NCBI GenBank assembly: GCA_027922465.2
Contig: BQMF02000258.1
Span: 124,001 to 188,000, forward strand
Source: Turritopsis dohrnii
Lineage: Eukaryota > Cnidaria > Hydrozoa > Anthoathecata > Oceaniidae
Direction of reading: 5' to 3'
DNA length: 64,000 nt
Below, in pieces: positions 53,026 to 62,947 of this stretch; within the stretch, counting starts at the first letter, position 1, and each line of letters begins with the position of its first letter. Position numbers and translations under genes: made by a program. The notes under the pieces were generated by a model that did no database searches, was not told the DNA's origin, and saw nothing but the letters and a program-made list of their open reading frames with translations.

Positions 53026-53648
53026 GTTTTTACTTGACTTGATTCTACAGATTTTCTAAATTATAACTTAGTGTGTTAAAAGCATGTCTTAAAAACATGC
53101 CAACATTTGATAACCATCCAAGAACCTCGTTCGCAAGACCATTCGTGATAACAGTTATATCTTGAGTAAACCTTATGTTGAAATCCAACCGCATGTAAAT
53201 TCTTGTTGTATAATTATTTATATATCAGTTCCATGATCACGTGTACTGCGTTTTGTCTTGATGATGATTAGACATTATTTTTTGTTACAAAAGTATTTTA
53301 TTGTCAGGGCCATCTGTTTTGTTCAACAACTTTATTCCTGTAACACACACCGGTGTGCCGTGCTTGTACAAGGTTGAGTTTTAGGGAAACATTTATGAGC
53401 ATGATAAATAATGTAATTAAGCTTTAAAGAAATTTTTGAAATTTGGGTACTTTTTAATATTGTCCAAGCCATTTTTCTGTCTTTTATTTTACTGGCTCTT
53501 TATTGGTCAGTCCTTATTTACAAGCCAAAGAACGAGACCTGGTCATAAAATCGGTGTCACAATGACATTATTAATAGTTGTCTATTCTAGCAACTCTTTT
53601 ATTTGAGGATTCCTGTAGTGAGATTGATGGTGTGGTGGGGATGATTAT
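53026..53648. other. Intergenic DNA
   Basis: No gene is recognised. It begins immediately after the TTA at 53023-53025. Confidence 0.45.
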
Positions 53649-54728
53649 ATGGAACAGTGTGTGGTGTGGATGGTTGGTCACTATTTTCATGAACTACTAC
53701 ATGACGTATCTGCCATTCAAAACCTGTCTGGCAATGGAGTTTCCGAAGAACCTGATCAGGGTGACTACGAAGACTTGTCAACTAGAAGAAGACCATTCAA
53801 AGTAAAGAAAATGAACTTGTTGGCAAATGTCAAAGTCCTGACAGAAATGTGCTACTCTATTAAAGATGACATCGATTTGATTGATGATCTGAATGACCAA
53901 ATCTTGGATATGATGGATTCGATCAGAAATAAAGTGGAATGCGACGAAAATGATAATGATAGCAAAAAACCTGTAGCTATGGAGACAGATACACAATCGA
54001 TGAGATTTCTGTCAATCGATCCGAAAGGGAAAAAGAAACACCCTTATACTGGAAGAGTTGGAGCAGTAGCCGACATGATGCGTCAATGGTATCGTGCAAA
54101 GATAAGTATTGACACTTTTACTTCTGGTGATAACAAAAATTGCAAAAATGGTGGTGTGAGACTTGAAAGGGAGGTTACAGTTGATACTGATGGTGTTCAC
54201 TGCACCAAGGAAGTTAAAAATGAAGAACCACGAAGACGTCGAACAAGCAACATCTTGTCAAATGCTATTTGCCAACAAGTAACAGGGGATAATATGTTAG
54301 AAGATGACACTATCAATTTAGCACAATCCATCTTATACAAACAACATCAAATTAAAGGATTCGAGGACACTACCCTTTTGCCTCATATGTTCAGTAATCA
54401 TAATGCAAGTAATGAATTTATTCAAATTCTTCATTGTCCCCCGCTTCATTGGATCACTGTCAGGAAAATTAACGAAGAAGTAGAAGTTTATGATTCACTG
54501 GTCTCACTGAATTCGTCTTTACCGGAACCTGTTATTCACACAATTTGCTTAATGAACCGGTCATTGTCATCCATTTTACGTATCAAACGAATGCCTACGC
54601 AGCAACAAGAGAATAGCATTGATTGTGGTGTATTCGCTATCGTCTTTGCTGTCGATTTGGCGAATGGTTTCACATGCACAGATACATATGACACGAGGTC
54701 AATGAGAGAGCACCTTATGACTGGGTAA
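53649..54728 (+). CDS. Ulp1-type cysteine protease domain protein (peptidase C48)
   Basis: The frame has 359 codons. The catalytic set is readable near the C-terminus: His266 in PPLHWITV, Asp282 in EVYDSLV, a Gln about six residues before the nucleophile (PTQQQENSID), and Cys326 in DCGVFAIVFA. The first 250 residues are charged with acidic patches and a basic RRRRTS. Ulp1/SENP enzymes cleave SUMO-type proteins. Copies with this short domain followed by a PHD finger are common in transposon-derived genes of invertebrates (recollection). The frame ends MTG-stop with a likely one-base shift at the GGG of 54724-54726, after which the PHD part continues. The start is uncertain; upstream exons are possible. 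Confidence 0.75.
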   Translation: MEQCVVWMVGHYFHELLHDVSAIQNLSGNGVSEEPDQGDYEDLSTRRRPFKVKKMNLLANVKVLTEMCYSIKDDIDLIDDLNDQILDMMDSIRNKVECDENDNDSKKPVAMETDTQSMRFLSIDPKGKKKHPYTGRVGAVADMMRQWYRAKISIDTFTSGDNKNCKNGGVRLEREVTVDTDGVHCTKEVKNEEPRRRRTSNILSNAICQQVTGDNMLEDDTINLAQSILYKQHQIKGFEDTTLLPHMFSNHNASNEFIQILHCPPLHWITVRKINEEVEVYDSLVSLNSSLPEPVIHTICLMNRSLSSILRIKRMPTQQQENSIDCGVFAIVFAVDLANGFTCTDTYDTRSMREHLMTG

Positions 54729-54729
54729 A

Positions 54730-54984
54730 TTTACTCCTTTTTCGAAGTTGCAGCGTCGATCTATCAAATCAAAGTCCATGTACACGGATTACAACTTATT
54801 CTGTATTTGTCGAGATACCTTTTTCGATTCTGATGTCGAAAATGATAGTGGTCTTTTTATGGCCCAGTGTTCACTATGTCTTGATTGGTTTCACCGGAAA
54901 TGCATGAAGATTCCAAAAAAGGTATTTGACAGCGAAAAGCATCATAAGTTATGGCGCTGTAGAAATTGTGCAGATGTGGAATGA
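54730..54984 (+). CDS. PHD zinc finger, downstream part of the C48 protein
   Basis: Open from before the ATG at 54748, in a frame shifted by one relative to the protease. The Cys/His pattern is FCICRD, QCSLCLDWFHRKCM and LWRCRNCADVE: C4-H-C3 order with Trp before the last pair, as in PHD fingers that read histone H3 tails. Basic RRSIKSKS links it to the protease part. It stops at TGA 54982-54984. It is probably the C-terminus of the same protein, separated by an indel at 54724-54730. Confidence 0.72.
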   Translation, partial: FTPFSKLQRRSIKSKSMYTDYNLFCICRDTFFDSDVENDSGLFMAQCSLCLDWFHRKCMKIPKKVFDSEKHHKLWRCRNCADVE

Positions 54985-55125
54985 ATCGTAGAGGACGCAA
55001 ACCAAATGTATAAGTTGTATAACTTACAGTGTTGTAGTCAACACAAGCTTTGTGTCGTCAAAGAAAAGGATTGTTTATTATTTCCTTCCTTATCGTTTTA
55101 TTTTTCATGCGTCATATCTGCTGAA
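54985..55125 (+). other. 3' flank of the C48-PHD gene
   Basis: 141 bp without a gene separate the PHD stop from the Copia 5' LTR. The last five bases, CTGAA, are the left target duplication of Copia. Confidence 0.5.
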
Positions 55126-55372
55126 TGTCGATATTTTGACGACCACTTTCGTTTTCAATCTTTTGTTTACATATGTCGTTACCGGACATTTGTCTCGGTT
55201 CCAGTTTTTTTTTTGTGTGCGCTAAAATATGGTGTGTTAGTTACGACAGTCTGTTCTTCTTCTTGTTCACATGAATTTTACGTAGTTATTTTGAAAGAAG
55301 ACTCATAGAAAAACGACATTGCTTATCTCTTTCATCATGCTGTCCACATCCATAACCTCAAATAGATTAACA
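55126..55372 (+). repeat. Copia 5' LTR
   Basis: 247 bp, matching 59316-59562 throughout on visual comparison. It contains the in-frame start codon of the polyprotein at 55337. Confidence 0.95.
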
Positions 55373-58300
55373 GGTTATGGGCCCAGTAACTTGTGGCAAA
55401 ACTTAGTTTTCGATGGAAACGAGAAAAAGTTTGAACTATGGGAGACGAAAGTACTTGGATATATGAAACTGAAAAAGTTAAAAAATATTTTTACGACCAC
55501 TGATGAAATTACCGAGGAACAAAACGAAATAGCATTTGCAGAGCTGATACAATTCCTCGATGAACGTTCGCTGACCCTGGTTATGCGAGAAGCCCAGGAT
55601 GATGGGAGGAAAGCCTGGAAAATTTTAAAGGAACATTATGCCAGTGGAAGTAAACCAAGGATTATAACTTTGTACAATGAACTTACCTCGCTGAAGAAGT
55701 CGTGCTCAGAGTCAATAACCGACTATTTATTGCGTGCTGAAAATGCAGCAACCTCTTTACGCTCAGTGAAAGAGCAAATTAGTGACTCTCTTCTCATTGC
55801 TATGGTGCTCAAAGGATTACCTGATGATTACAAGGCCTTTGTAGCTGTCACTACCCAAGCTGAAAATGTTGATGATTTTGTTAAATTCAAAACCTCCTTA
55901 AAACATTTTGAGGAAACTGAAAATTCCCGAAACCAATCTCCATCTGAGAGCTCATCTGTGATGAAAACTGATGTTCGTGGATCAAAACCACTAGTTTGCT
56001 ATTCGTGTGGTACACCTGGCCACAAGTCGTCGAATTGTGTTAACAAGAAAGGACGTTGGTGTAGCATTTGTAAGAACAAATCACACAACACAAACAAATG
56101 CCGTAAGAGAAATAAAGACAGTGCCAACAAGACATCATCGAAGGATGAAAACGATCATAGTTTTATTTTTAAAATCAATGACAAAAATGTGAACATTGAA
56201 GCTAATCCCAATATTTTCCTTGTTGATTGTGGTGCTACTTCTCACATCGTGAATGACAAATCATGTTTCATTGATACTGACCCCACATTTAAACCCAGTG
56301 ACCATTATATTGAGTTAGCTGATGGCACAACAGTGAATGGCATTGCCAAGAAAAAGGGGACCGTGGTTACCCAGTTCAGAACCAGTCAGAATGTATTTGT
56401 AGATGTCAAGCTGACAGACGTTTTATACATACCAGACTTTCCACAATGTATTTTTTCTGTTAAGTCAGCAACAACTCATGGGTGTAAAATTGTATTTTCG
56501 GAAAACAAGGATGAAATAATTGCTCCTGATGGAACTATATTCCCTATTTTTCAAGAAAAACGTTTGTATTACCTTTATAAATCAGCAGTTAACTCCAAAC
56601 GATCAGAAAGTCTTCAAACTTGGCACCGTATCCTTGGCCACTGCAACACAGCTGATATTTCCAAAATGGAAAACGTTGTTCAAGGCATGAAGATTAGAGG
56701 GGACCAGTCAAAATTTGAATGTGAGACCTGTGTGATGGCTAAGCAACCAAATGTTCGGAATCGTAACCCTGATGTTAGAGCCAGTGAACCATTCGAGCTG
56801 ATCCATACTGACCTATCAGGTCCTATAGACCCCACTGCCAAAGATGGTTTCAAATATGCAATTGTGTTCACCGATGACTATTCCGGCAACATGTTTACGT
56901 ATTTCCTTAGAGAAAAATCGGATGCTACCCATGCAACAGAGAGATTTTTAGCTGATATAGCACCCTATGGAAAGGTTAAGACTTTAAGCTTTCATGAGGA
57001 CATTTCTCCCTCCGGAGATATCAAGTGTGTTCGATCTGATAATGGAGGAGAGTTTACTTCCCAGCAGTTCAGTGCTTTGCTAACGAAAAACCAAATTAAA
57101 CATGAGAAAAGTGCACCTTATTCACCGCACCAAAATGGTACTGCCGAGAGAAGTTGGCGTACTTTGTTTGAAATGGCAAGATCATTATTGTTAGAAGCGG
57201 GGCTTCCCAAAAACTTATGGACATATGCCGTCATGACCGCCACTCATATAAGGAATAGGTGCTATTCTCAACGTCTTAAGAATACACCCTATGGAATCAT
57301 TACTGGGAAGAAACCAGATGTGGCCAAAATGCAGATCTTTGGTTCCACATGCTACCCTACTGTTCAGAATCCAAAGAAACTTGATTCTCGAACCAAGAAA
57401 GGAATTTTCATTGGATATGATCGGGACAGCCCCAGTTACCTTGTTTATGATCCTGAAACTCATGCTGTAAGCAAACACCGCCTTGTCAAGTTTATTTCTG
57501 TTAATAACCCTTTACCGGATGCTGAGGGATTCCTACCAGCCTCTGAAGAACCTAACGTCAAACCAGAGTCGTCCACCTGTGATGTACCACCTGTTGTCAA
57601 GCCGGACCTGAAAAAGTATTCACTTAGGTCACGCCAACAGCCGCCATCTTCAGCTGATCCGGAGGAACCTGAGGAAGCTGATGCCGTAAAATTCATCGAT
57701 TATTGCTATCATATTAATACGCCTACCACTTTCAAGGAAGCCATGACCTGTCCGGAAGCCAGCAAATGGAAGCAAGCTATGGACAGTGAATTTGAAAGCT
57801 TGCAGTTGAATGATACGTTTATTGAAACAGAACTTCCTCCCAATAAATCGCTAGTTGGGGGAAAGTGGGTTTACAATTTAAAAGGTGACCCAGATAATCC
57901 CACGTTTAAAGCTCGTTTTGTAGCAAAGGGTTTTTCACAAGTTGAAGGCATTGACTACCATGAAACCTTCTCTCCAACCGCCAAGATGGAGACAGTTCGA
58001 ACCATCATTCAAGTAGCTGCTCACCATGATTTGGACCTACAGCAAATGGATGTCAAGACCGCCTTTCTACATGCGCCAATTGAGGAGGAGATTTACGTGA
58101 AGGCACCCGAAGGATATGAGTCGTCTAATAACCCTAACCGAGTCTGGAAATTGAAAAAGTCTTTGTACGGACTGAAACAAAGTGGTCGAAATTGGAATGT
58201 CACTTTTCATGAGCATTTAAAGGACAATGGGTTTACTCAGTCAATCGCTGACCCTTGCCTTTTCATTAAATCTGTTGGTAATGACATTATTTATTTGCTT

Positions 58301-58780
58301 GTGTGGGTTGATGATATTGTTCTTGCATCGAGTGACCCAAAACTCATGACCGACACCAAATCACACTTGAGCCAAGAGTTTAGAATGAAGGACCTTGGAC
58401 AGTTGAATCATTTCCTTGGTATTGATTTCTGTCGTACAACAGGTCAAATTTCCATGAGTCAGGAGGAGTATATCTTAAAAATCCTCAAGAAATTTGGCAT
58501 GAGTGACTGCAAACCGCGAGGTACCCCTTGTGAACCGAACACAAATGCGTACGAGAGAGAAGGTGATAAACCAGTCGACCAAACAGTGTACCGTAAAATG
58601 GTCGGCAGTTTGATCTACGCCATGGTGTGTACTAGGCCAGATCTTAGTTATGTGGTCACAAAATTGTCGCAATGTCTTTCGTGTCCAACAACAGCTGAAT
58701 TCACAATGTTGAAGCATGTTTTTCGCTACTTACAAAAAAACATCGAACTATTGTTTGGCGTACAGAAAATCCTCAACTGA
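55337..58780 (+). CDS. Copia Gag-Pol polyprotein (gag, protease, integrase, RT)
   Basis: The first ATG in frame lies at 55337, inside the LTR; no other ATG occurs before about codon 35. Gag has the zinc knuckle CYSCGTPGHKSSNC near 220. The protease core is LVDCGATSHIV near 295. The integrase has HRILGHC with CETCVMAK (HHCC), HTDLSGP, RSDNGGEF and the Glu in NGTAERSW. RT has DVKTAFLHAPIEEE, YGLKQSGRNW and VWVDDIV, with V in place of the usual Y of YVDD. The frame ends TGA 58778-58780 after a shift in an A7 run near 58735; the RNase H continues in another frame. Confidence 0.93.
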   Translation: MLSTSITSNRLTGYGPSNLWQNLVFDGNEKKFELWETKVLGYMKLKKLKNIFTTTDEITEEQNEIAFAELIQFLDERSLTLVMREAQDDGRKAWKILKEHYASGSKPRIITLYNELTSLKKSCSESITDYLLRAENAATSLRSVKEQISDSLLIAMVLKGLPDDYKAFVAVTTQAENVDDFVKFKTSLKHFEETENSRNQSPSESSSVMKTDVRGSKPLVCYSCGTPGHKSSNCVNKKGRWCSICKNKSHNTNKCRKRNKDSANKTSSKDENDHSFIFKINDKNVNIEANPNIFLVDCGATSHIVNDKSCFIDTDPTFKPSDHYIELADGTTVNGIAKKKGTVVTQFRTSQNVFVDVKLTDVLYIPDFPQCIFSVKSATTHGCKIVFSENKDEIIAPDGTIFPIFQEKRLYYLYKSAVNSKRSESLQTWHRILGHCNTADISKMENVVQGMKIRGDQSKFECETCVMAKQPNVRNRNPDVRASEPFELIHTDLSGPIDPTAKDGFKYAIVFTDDYSGNMFTYFLREKSDATHATERFLADIAPYGKVKTLSFHEDISPSGDIKCVRSDNGGEFTSQQFSALLTKNQIKHEKSAPYSPHQNGTAERSWRTLFEMARSLLLEAGLPKNLWTYAVMTATHIRNRCYSQRLKNTPYGIITGKKPDVAKMQIFGSTCYPTVQNPKKLDSRTKKGIFIGYDRDSPSYLVYDPETHAVSKHRLVKFISVNNPLPDAEGFLPASEEPNVKPESSTCDVPPVVKPDLKKYSLRSRQQPPSSADPEEPEEADAVKFIDYCYHINTPTTFKEAMTCPEASKWKQAMDSEFESLQLNDTFIETELPPNKSLVGGKWVYNLKGDPDNPTFKARFVAKGFSQVEGIDYHETFSPTAKMETVRTIIQVAAHHDLDLQQMDVKTAFLHAPIEEEIYVKAPEGYESSNNPNRVWKLKKSLYGLKQSGRNWNVTFHEHLKDNGFTQSIADPCLFIKSVGNDIIYLLVWVDDIVLASSDPKLMTDTKSHLSQEFRMKDLGQLNHFLGIDFCRTTGQISMSQEEYILKILKKFGMSDCKPRGTPCEPNTNAYEREGDKPVDQTVYRKMVGSLIYAMVCTRPDLSYVVTKLSQCLSCPTTAEFTMLKHVFRYLQKNIELLFGVQKILN
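55373..55387 (+). other. Primer binding site for initiator Met tRNA (internal half-tRNA type)
   Basis: GGTTATGGGCCCAG directly after the LTR is the complement of the anticodon-stem region CTGGGCCCATAACC of eukaryotic initiator tRNA-Met. Drosophila copia uses the same internal site, primed by a cleaved tRNA half. Here the site is also translated as part of the open frame. Confidence 0.85.
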
Positions 58781-59252
58781 TCTTCAAGTCTATGCCTACT
58801 GTGATGCTGATTGGGCTGCTTCTAAAGATCGTCGTAGCATCTCTGGTTATTGCATAAGTCTGAATCCATTTGGTCCGTTAATTTCGTGGAAATCGAAACG
58901 ACAAAATTCCATCGCTCTATCAACTTGTGAGGCAGAATATGTTGCTATGTCGATTGCGTGTCAAGAAGTAATGTATTTGAAAGACAGTTTATTATTCGAT
59001 GTTCTTGGTGTGAAAGTAAAGGCCGTGATGTCTTGTGATAACCAAGGAGCTATTGCCTTGTCCAAAAATCCAACAAAACATTCAAAGGCAAAGCACATTG
59101 ACATAAGATACCACTTTGTTCGCGAGTGCTATGAGAAAGGAGTACTTGAGATAAAGTACGTCCAAAGTGACAACAATATTGCGGATATTTTTACAAAACC
59201 ACCAAAGAAGTTTTTGCTAGAAAAATTTACTACATTTATTTTTGGAAACTAG
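58741..59252 (+). CDS. Copia RNase H domain, in a shifted frame
   Basis: It contains YCDADWAASKDRRSISGY (first Asp), the STCEAEYVAMS Glu, SCDNQGAIALSKNP (Asp), and KHIDIRYHFVREC followed by NIADIFTKP, all standard Copia RNase H motifs. It follows directly on the RT frame, with the shift inside the A7 run at about 58730-58740. It ends at TAG 59250-59252, 63 bp before the 3' LTR. A purine-rich AAGTTGGGG precedes the LTR. Confidence 0.9.
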
Positions 59253-59315
59253 GTTTATTTACTAGATTTGTTTTTGACTTTATATATTCTTTTTGAAGTA
59301 GTCGTCAAGTTGGGG

Positions 59316-59562
59316 TGTCGATATTTTGACGACCACTTTCGTTTTCAATCTTTTGTTTACATATGTCGTTACCGGACATTTGTCTCGGTTCCAGTTTTTT
59401 TTTTGTGTGCGCTAAAATATGGTGTGTTAGTTACGACAGTCTGTTCTTCTTCTTGTTCACATGAATTTTACGTAGTTATTTTGAAAGAAGACTCATAGAA
59501 AAACGACATTGCTTATCTCTTTCATCATGCTGTCCACATCCATAACCTCAAATAGATTAACA
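59316..59562 (+). repeat. Copia 3' LTR
   Basis: 247 bp, the same as the 5' LTR, preceded by AAGTTGGGG (candidate polypurine tract) and followed by the CTGAA target duplication. Confidence 0.95.
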
Positions 59563-59567
59563 CTGAA

Positions 59568-61260
59568 ACCTATTCGTGAGAAAAGATCTACTAAAAGGAT
59601 TTTTTATCACCCTCCTCCTGCCCATGATATGTAAAAAACCAGTTCAATTTTCAAATACGATTTTTTGATAAAAATGAAGAAAAGCTTTGCTTAAAATACA
59701 TAATGGATTGTTCAAATCTGATAGTTTCGTTGTTTTGGATCACTTGGTGGAACATAAACACAAAATGATGTACGTGGTGCTGTGGTTGTTGTTGATGCGC
59801 CGCGCGCACCGCACACGGCCGTCGTACTACCGCGGCCACGGTGGTCGAAACATTTATTTGGCACTGCATTATATATGGCGCTCCTTTATATATTATCCGA
59901 CAAGTTGTCTTCCGACTAAAAATCGACATGTTGTAAATACCTACTCAGGTGCGTACATTCTAGACACGACCGAATTCTTGCAGTGCAGCAGCGGGATGGG
60001 AGGTATGCTATGCATCGAAAAGAAAGCTAGTGTTGAAGTATTAGGTGTGTAATTCCCCAAGGTATCGTGTAATTCTGTAGATTTTATTAATTCATATGCT
60101 ATTTTATGTGCGTATGTACTTATTATTTTTTGCGTGCTAAAAGTACAACCAAAATAATGTTTGTTTTACCTCTTGTCCTTGCGCCGCCAAACAACAAAAT
60201 GGCATTTGGATTTGGTTGTGTGGGGTCGTTGTGGTGGGGTTTCTTTTCTACTTTCTTTTCCATCCTCTTCTGCATCTTTGTTTGAGTTAAGGACATACTG
60301 ACAGGAACAGCATACGGTTGAAGAAAACAAAAATTAATGAATCGAATGATATATATCTATATCTCCCTCCTCTGTGAAGAAGAAGAAGAGAAACACAATA
60401 CTTTTCTTAGTACAGTCAATCGTCCTAACTTCGGACATCCTTCCAAAATTCAGACATAAGAAAAACATATCCGCAAAATACAAACCACATTAAGAATAAT
60501 CCATACTGCACTGTCAATTAAACTAAATACAAAACTTATCATCACTAAACTTAGCAAATGCAAACTTATGAATAAGTACTAGTCAGGTCGCTACTGACAA
60601 AAATTTTCGATTATTCAAAACCCTAAAAAATGATTACCGTAAAACGGGGTGACTTGAAACAAAATTCGCCGTTTTTTGAAAAGATTTGCTCATAACTTTT
60701 AATCTGAGAAAGTAATTACTATGAAATTTTGAAAAAAGGTCCATTCATCTTTTGTCTTTCAGATAACGAAGTGTTCAAACTAATTGATGCATGTCATCTC
60801 AAGTTATTGCTTCACAAAGTACACCTACTGAAATTTATCGTGACTTGAAACAGTGCTGTTTGCACAAAAATGCTGTTGTATAGAGCGCCAAGACAGAAAA
60901 CGTGTGATCTACGATTACTTGTGTATAAAACATAAATTAAAATAATTTGTTAATGCCAGTTTCATTTTTATTAAGTGATGGAGAGTGTTAGTAAATTTTG
61001 AAAACTCAAAATTTCAGAATGGTAAAACATTGTAAAAAATAAGTTATCTGAAGCCATTAAAATCATTAATAGAGATATATGGTTATGATTTAATTAAGCA
61101 TGTGATAACGTAATTGTTTCAGAAACAATATCGAAAGCAGGCAAGATGAATTTGAATTTACAGCTAGTTTACACGACTGTACTTACTTAAAACTTGTAAA
61201 TTGAATATATATAATAAAATTCCTGTTTCAGAGTATCCAACTTCCTTTTTCGTGCTTCTC
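59568..61260. other. Intergenic DNA right of Copia
   Basis: No gene is recognised; the overlapping frames 59651-60052 carry no family motif. ACGGGGTGACTTGAAAC near 60655 with CGTGACTTGAAACAG near 60839 suggests a fragment of a small repeat. Confidence 0.45.
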
Positions 61261-61263
61261 TTA

Positions 61264-62944
61264 GGGATCGTCTCCAAAATATTGATTAAAATTCGCTTAA
61301 TTTTATCGCTTATGATTTTTTTTATTTAGCGATTGTAAACGAATATTATGTGAATCAAATCGTTAGAATATAAGCGATTAAATTTAACCAATTTTCCTAT
61401 AAGCGTATGTTAATCGATTTGCATAAGCGATTTTAAGCGAATTGATCGATTTTGGAAAATACTTTGTTTGGAAATATTTTGTTTACATGCATGTATTTCT
61501 CTTGTTTCTTTTATTTTCCCGATGTTTCAGATTCAACCGGCAAAAAGATATAGCTTCTTCGAATTTGCCTCGTATTTTGTTTTCATTTTACCGACGTATT
61601 ACAAGATTTTTTCCGCTTTTTGAAAATCTTATCTTAGGATCGTGATTGGGTCTATCAGTGGACAAGAAACCTAAATTATGACATCACCCAAGCCAATGTT
61701 TTCAGCACTCAAACAGGAAATGTTTCAGATCTTGCTTGCGATGCTCAATGTTAATAAAAATGTAAATAAAAACTAAAAATCGTTGCTATCGCCATAATAA
61801 GATTATTTGTTTACATCGTAGATTCCATGTTTCATGTATGTGACCATCCAAGGGATTTTGACGACAAACGATATAAAATAAAGTAACGGTATTTTGTTAG
61901 AATATGAAAAGTAGGATTCACCTACTCACTCTGTTTCGTTTCAATCAACGTGTCTCTATGTATGTTGATATTTTTCATATTCCCATGTGCCAGTTTTTGA
62001 AGTTACAACATAACCGGGAGTATAATATCTTATTGCTATTTTGCCAAATAAAAATAAAAAGTTCATGAAAAACTTTTTTTATTGATAAAGATGTCTACAC
62101 TCTCAAAGGATGTTGTTGTTATTGCGACTTCAGCATTATTTTTAAAACTCAATGTGACGGATGTATAATTACAGGTAGCACGCGTTAGTGTTTAATAATG
62201 AACTGATTACCTGGTTCTTATTCAGTTCGAGATAAAAGAAACAACAGTTTGTTTTCAGGTTGCTACAAATAGAAACCGTCTGCTATAATTCTTTTTTGTT
62301 TAAGTTGTTCTACCGCTGTTATGTGAAATGAACATGGTTCACATTCAGTTTAAGAAAAAAGAAAAAAAAGTTTATTTTAAAGCTACTACCAATAGGAACC
62401 GTCCCTTACAATTCTTTTTTGAGTTGTTTGATCGATATTTTGGTATGTTCCTTGGAGGGAATGTTTATCAGAATTTTAATCAACACTTGAGTGAGTGATA
62501 TATAGAATCAAAAAAGCGATTCATTAGAATCGGAAAAGCGATTCATGGTAAGCGGAAAAGTGATTCATGTGAAGCGAATAAGTGCTTCAAATCGCTTTTT
62601 CGCTTGTAATCCTTTTCCCATAAACTGTTACATATATAACTTCATGACTTTCTTCGTTTTATTCGTGTACGTGTTGCAGAAGTTGAAAAAACATAATAAC
62701 AAAAACATGGCTTCCAACGAACTTTATACTCAAAGTTTAGCGGATTTTTATCGATTTTTGCCGATGATAAGCGAATTATAAGCGAAAAATAAACGATTTA
62801 AATGATTTAAAATTTGTTTGATAGTTTGTACAAATCGCTTAAATATTAAAGTAAGCGATTCATTAAGCGCTTTTTTCCGAAAATCGCTAGCGTAAATCCG
62901 CTAATAAGCGCTTATTATATCGCTTATAATTTGGAGACGATCCC
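61264..62944. mobile_element. TTA-flanked TIR element with AAGCGATT repeats, 1,681 bp
   Basis: GGGATCGTCTCCAAA at the left end is perfectly inverted at the right end. TTA flanks both ends (61261-61263 and 62945-62947), as for PIF/Harbinger-type insertions. Inside, variants of AAGCGATT and its complement AATCGCTT recur near both ends and at 62510-62605. No transposase is present, so this is non-autonomous. Confidence 0.75.
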
Positions 62945-62947
62945 TTA

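Larger units (their letters stand above)
55126..59562 (+). mobile_element. Copia-type LTR retrotransposon, young
   Basis: Two 247-bp LTRs (55126-55372 and 59316-59562) look identical base for base. They start TGTCGATATT, end GATTAACA, and are flanked by CTGAA (55121-55125 and 59563-59567). Gag-PR-IN-RT-RH order is that of Pseudoviridae. A primer site for the initiator Met tRNA follows the 5' LTR. One frameshift splits RT from RNase H. Identical LTRs imply very recent insertion. Confidence 0.96.

Noticed and set aside
59651..60052. Overlapping frames right of Copia as a gene
   Set aside because: Both strands are open through the same GC-richer patch and neither has recognisable motifs.
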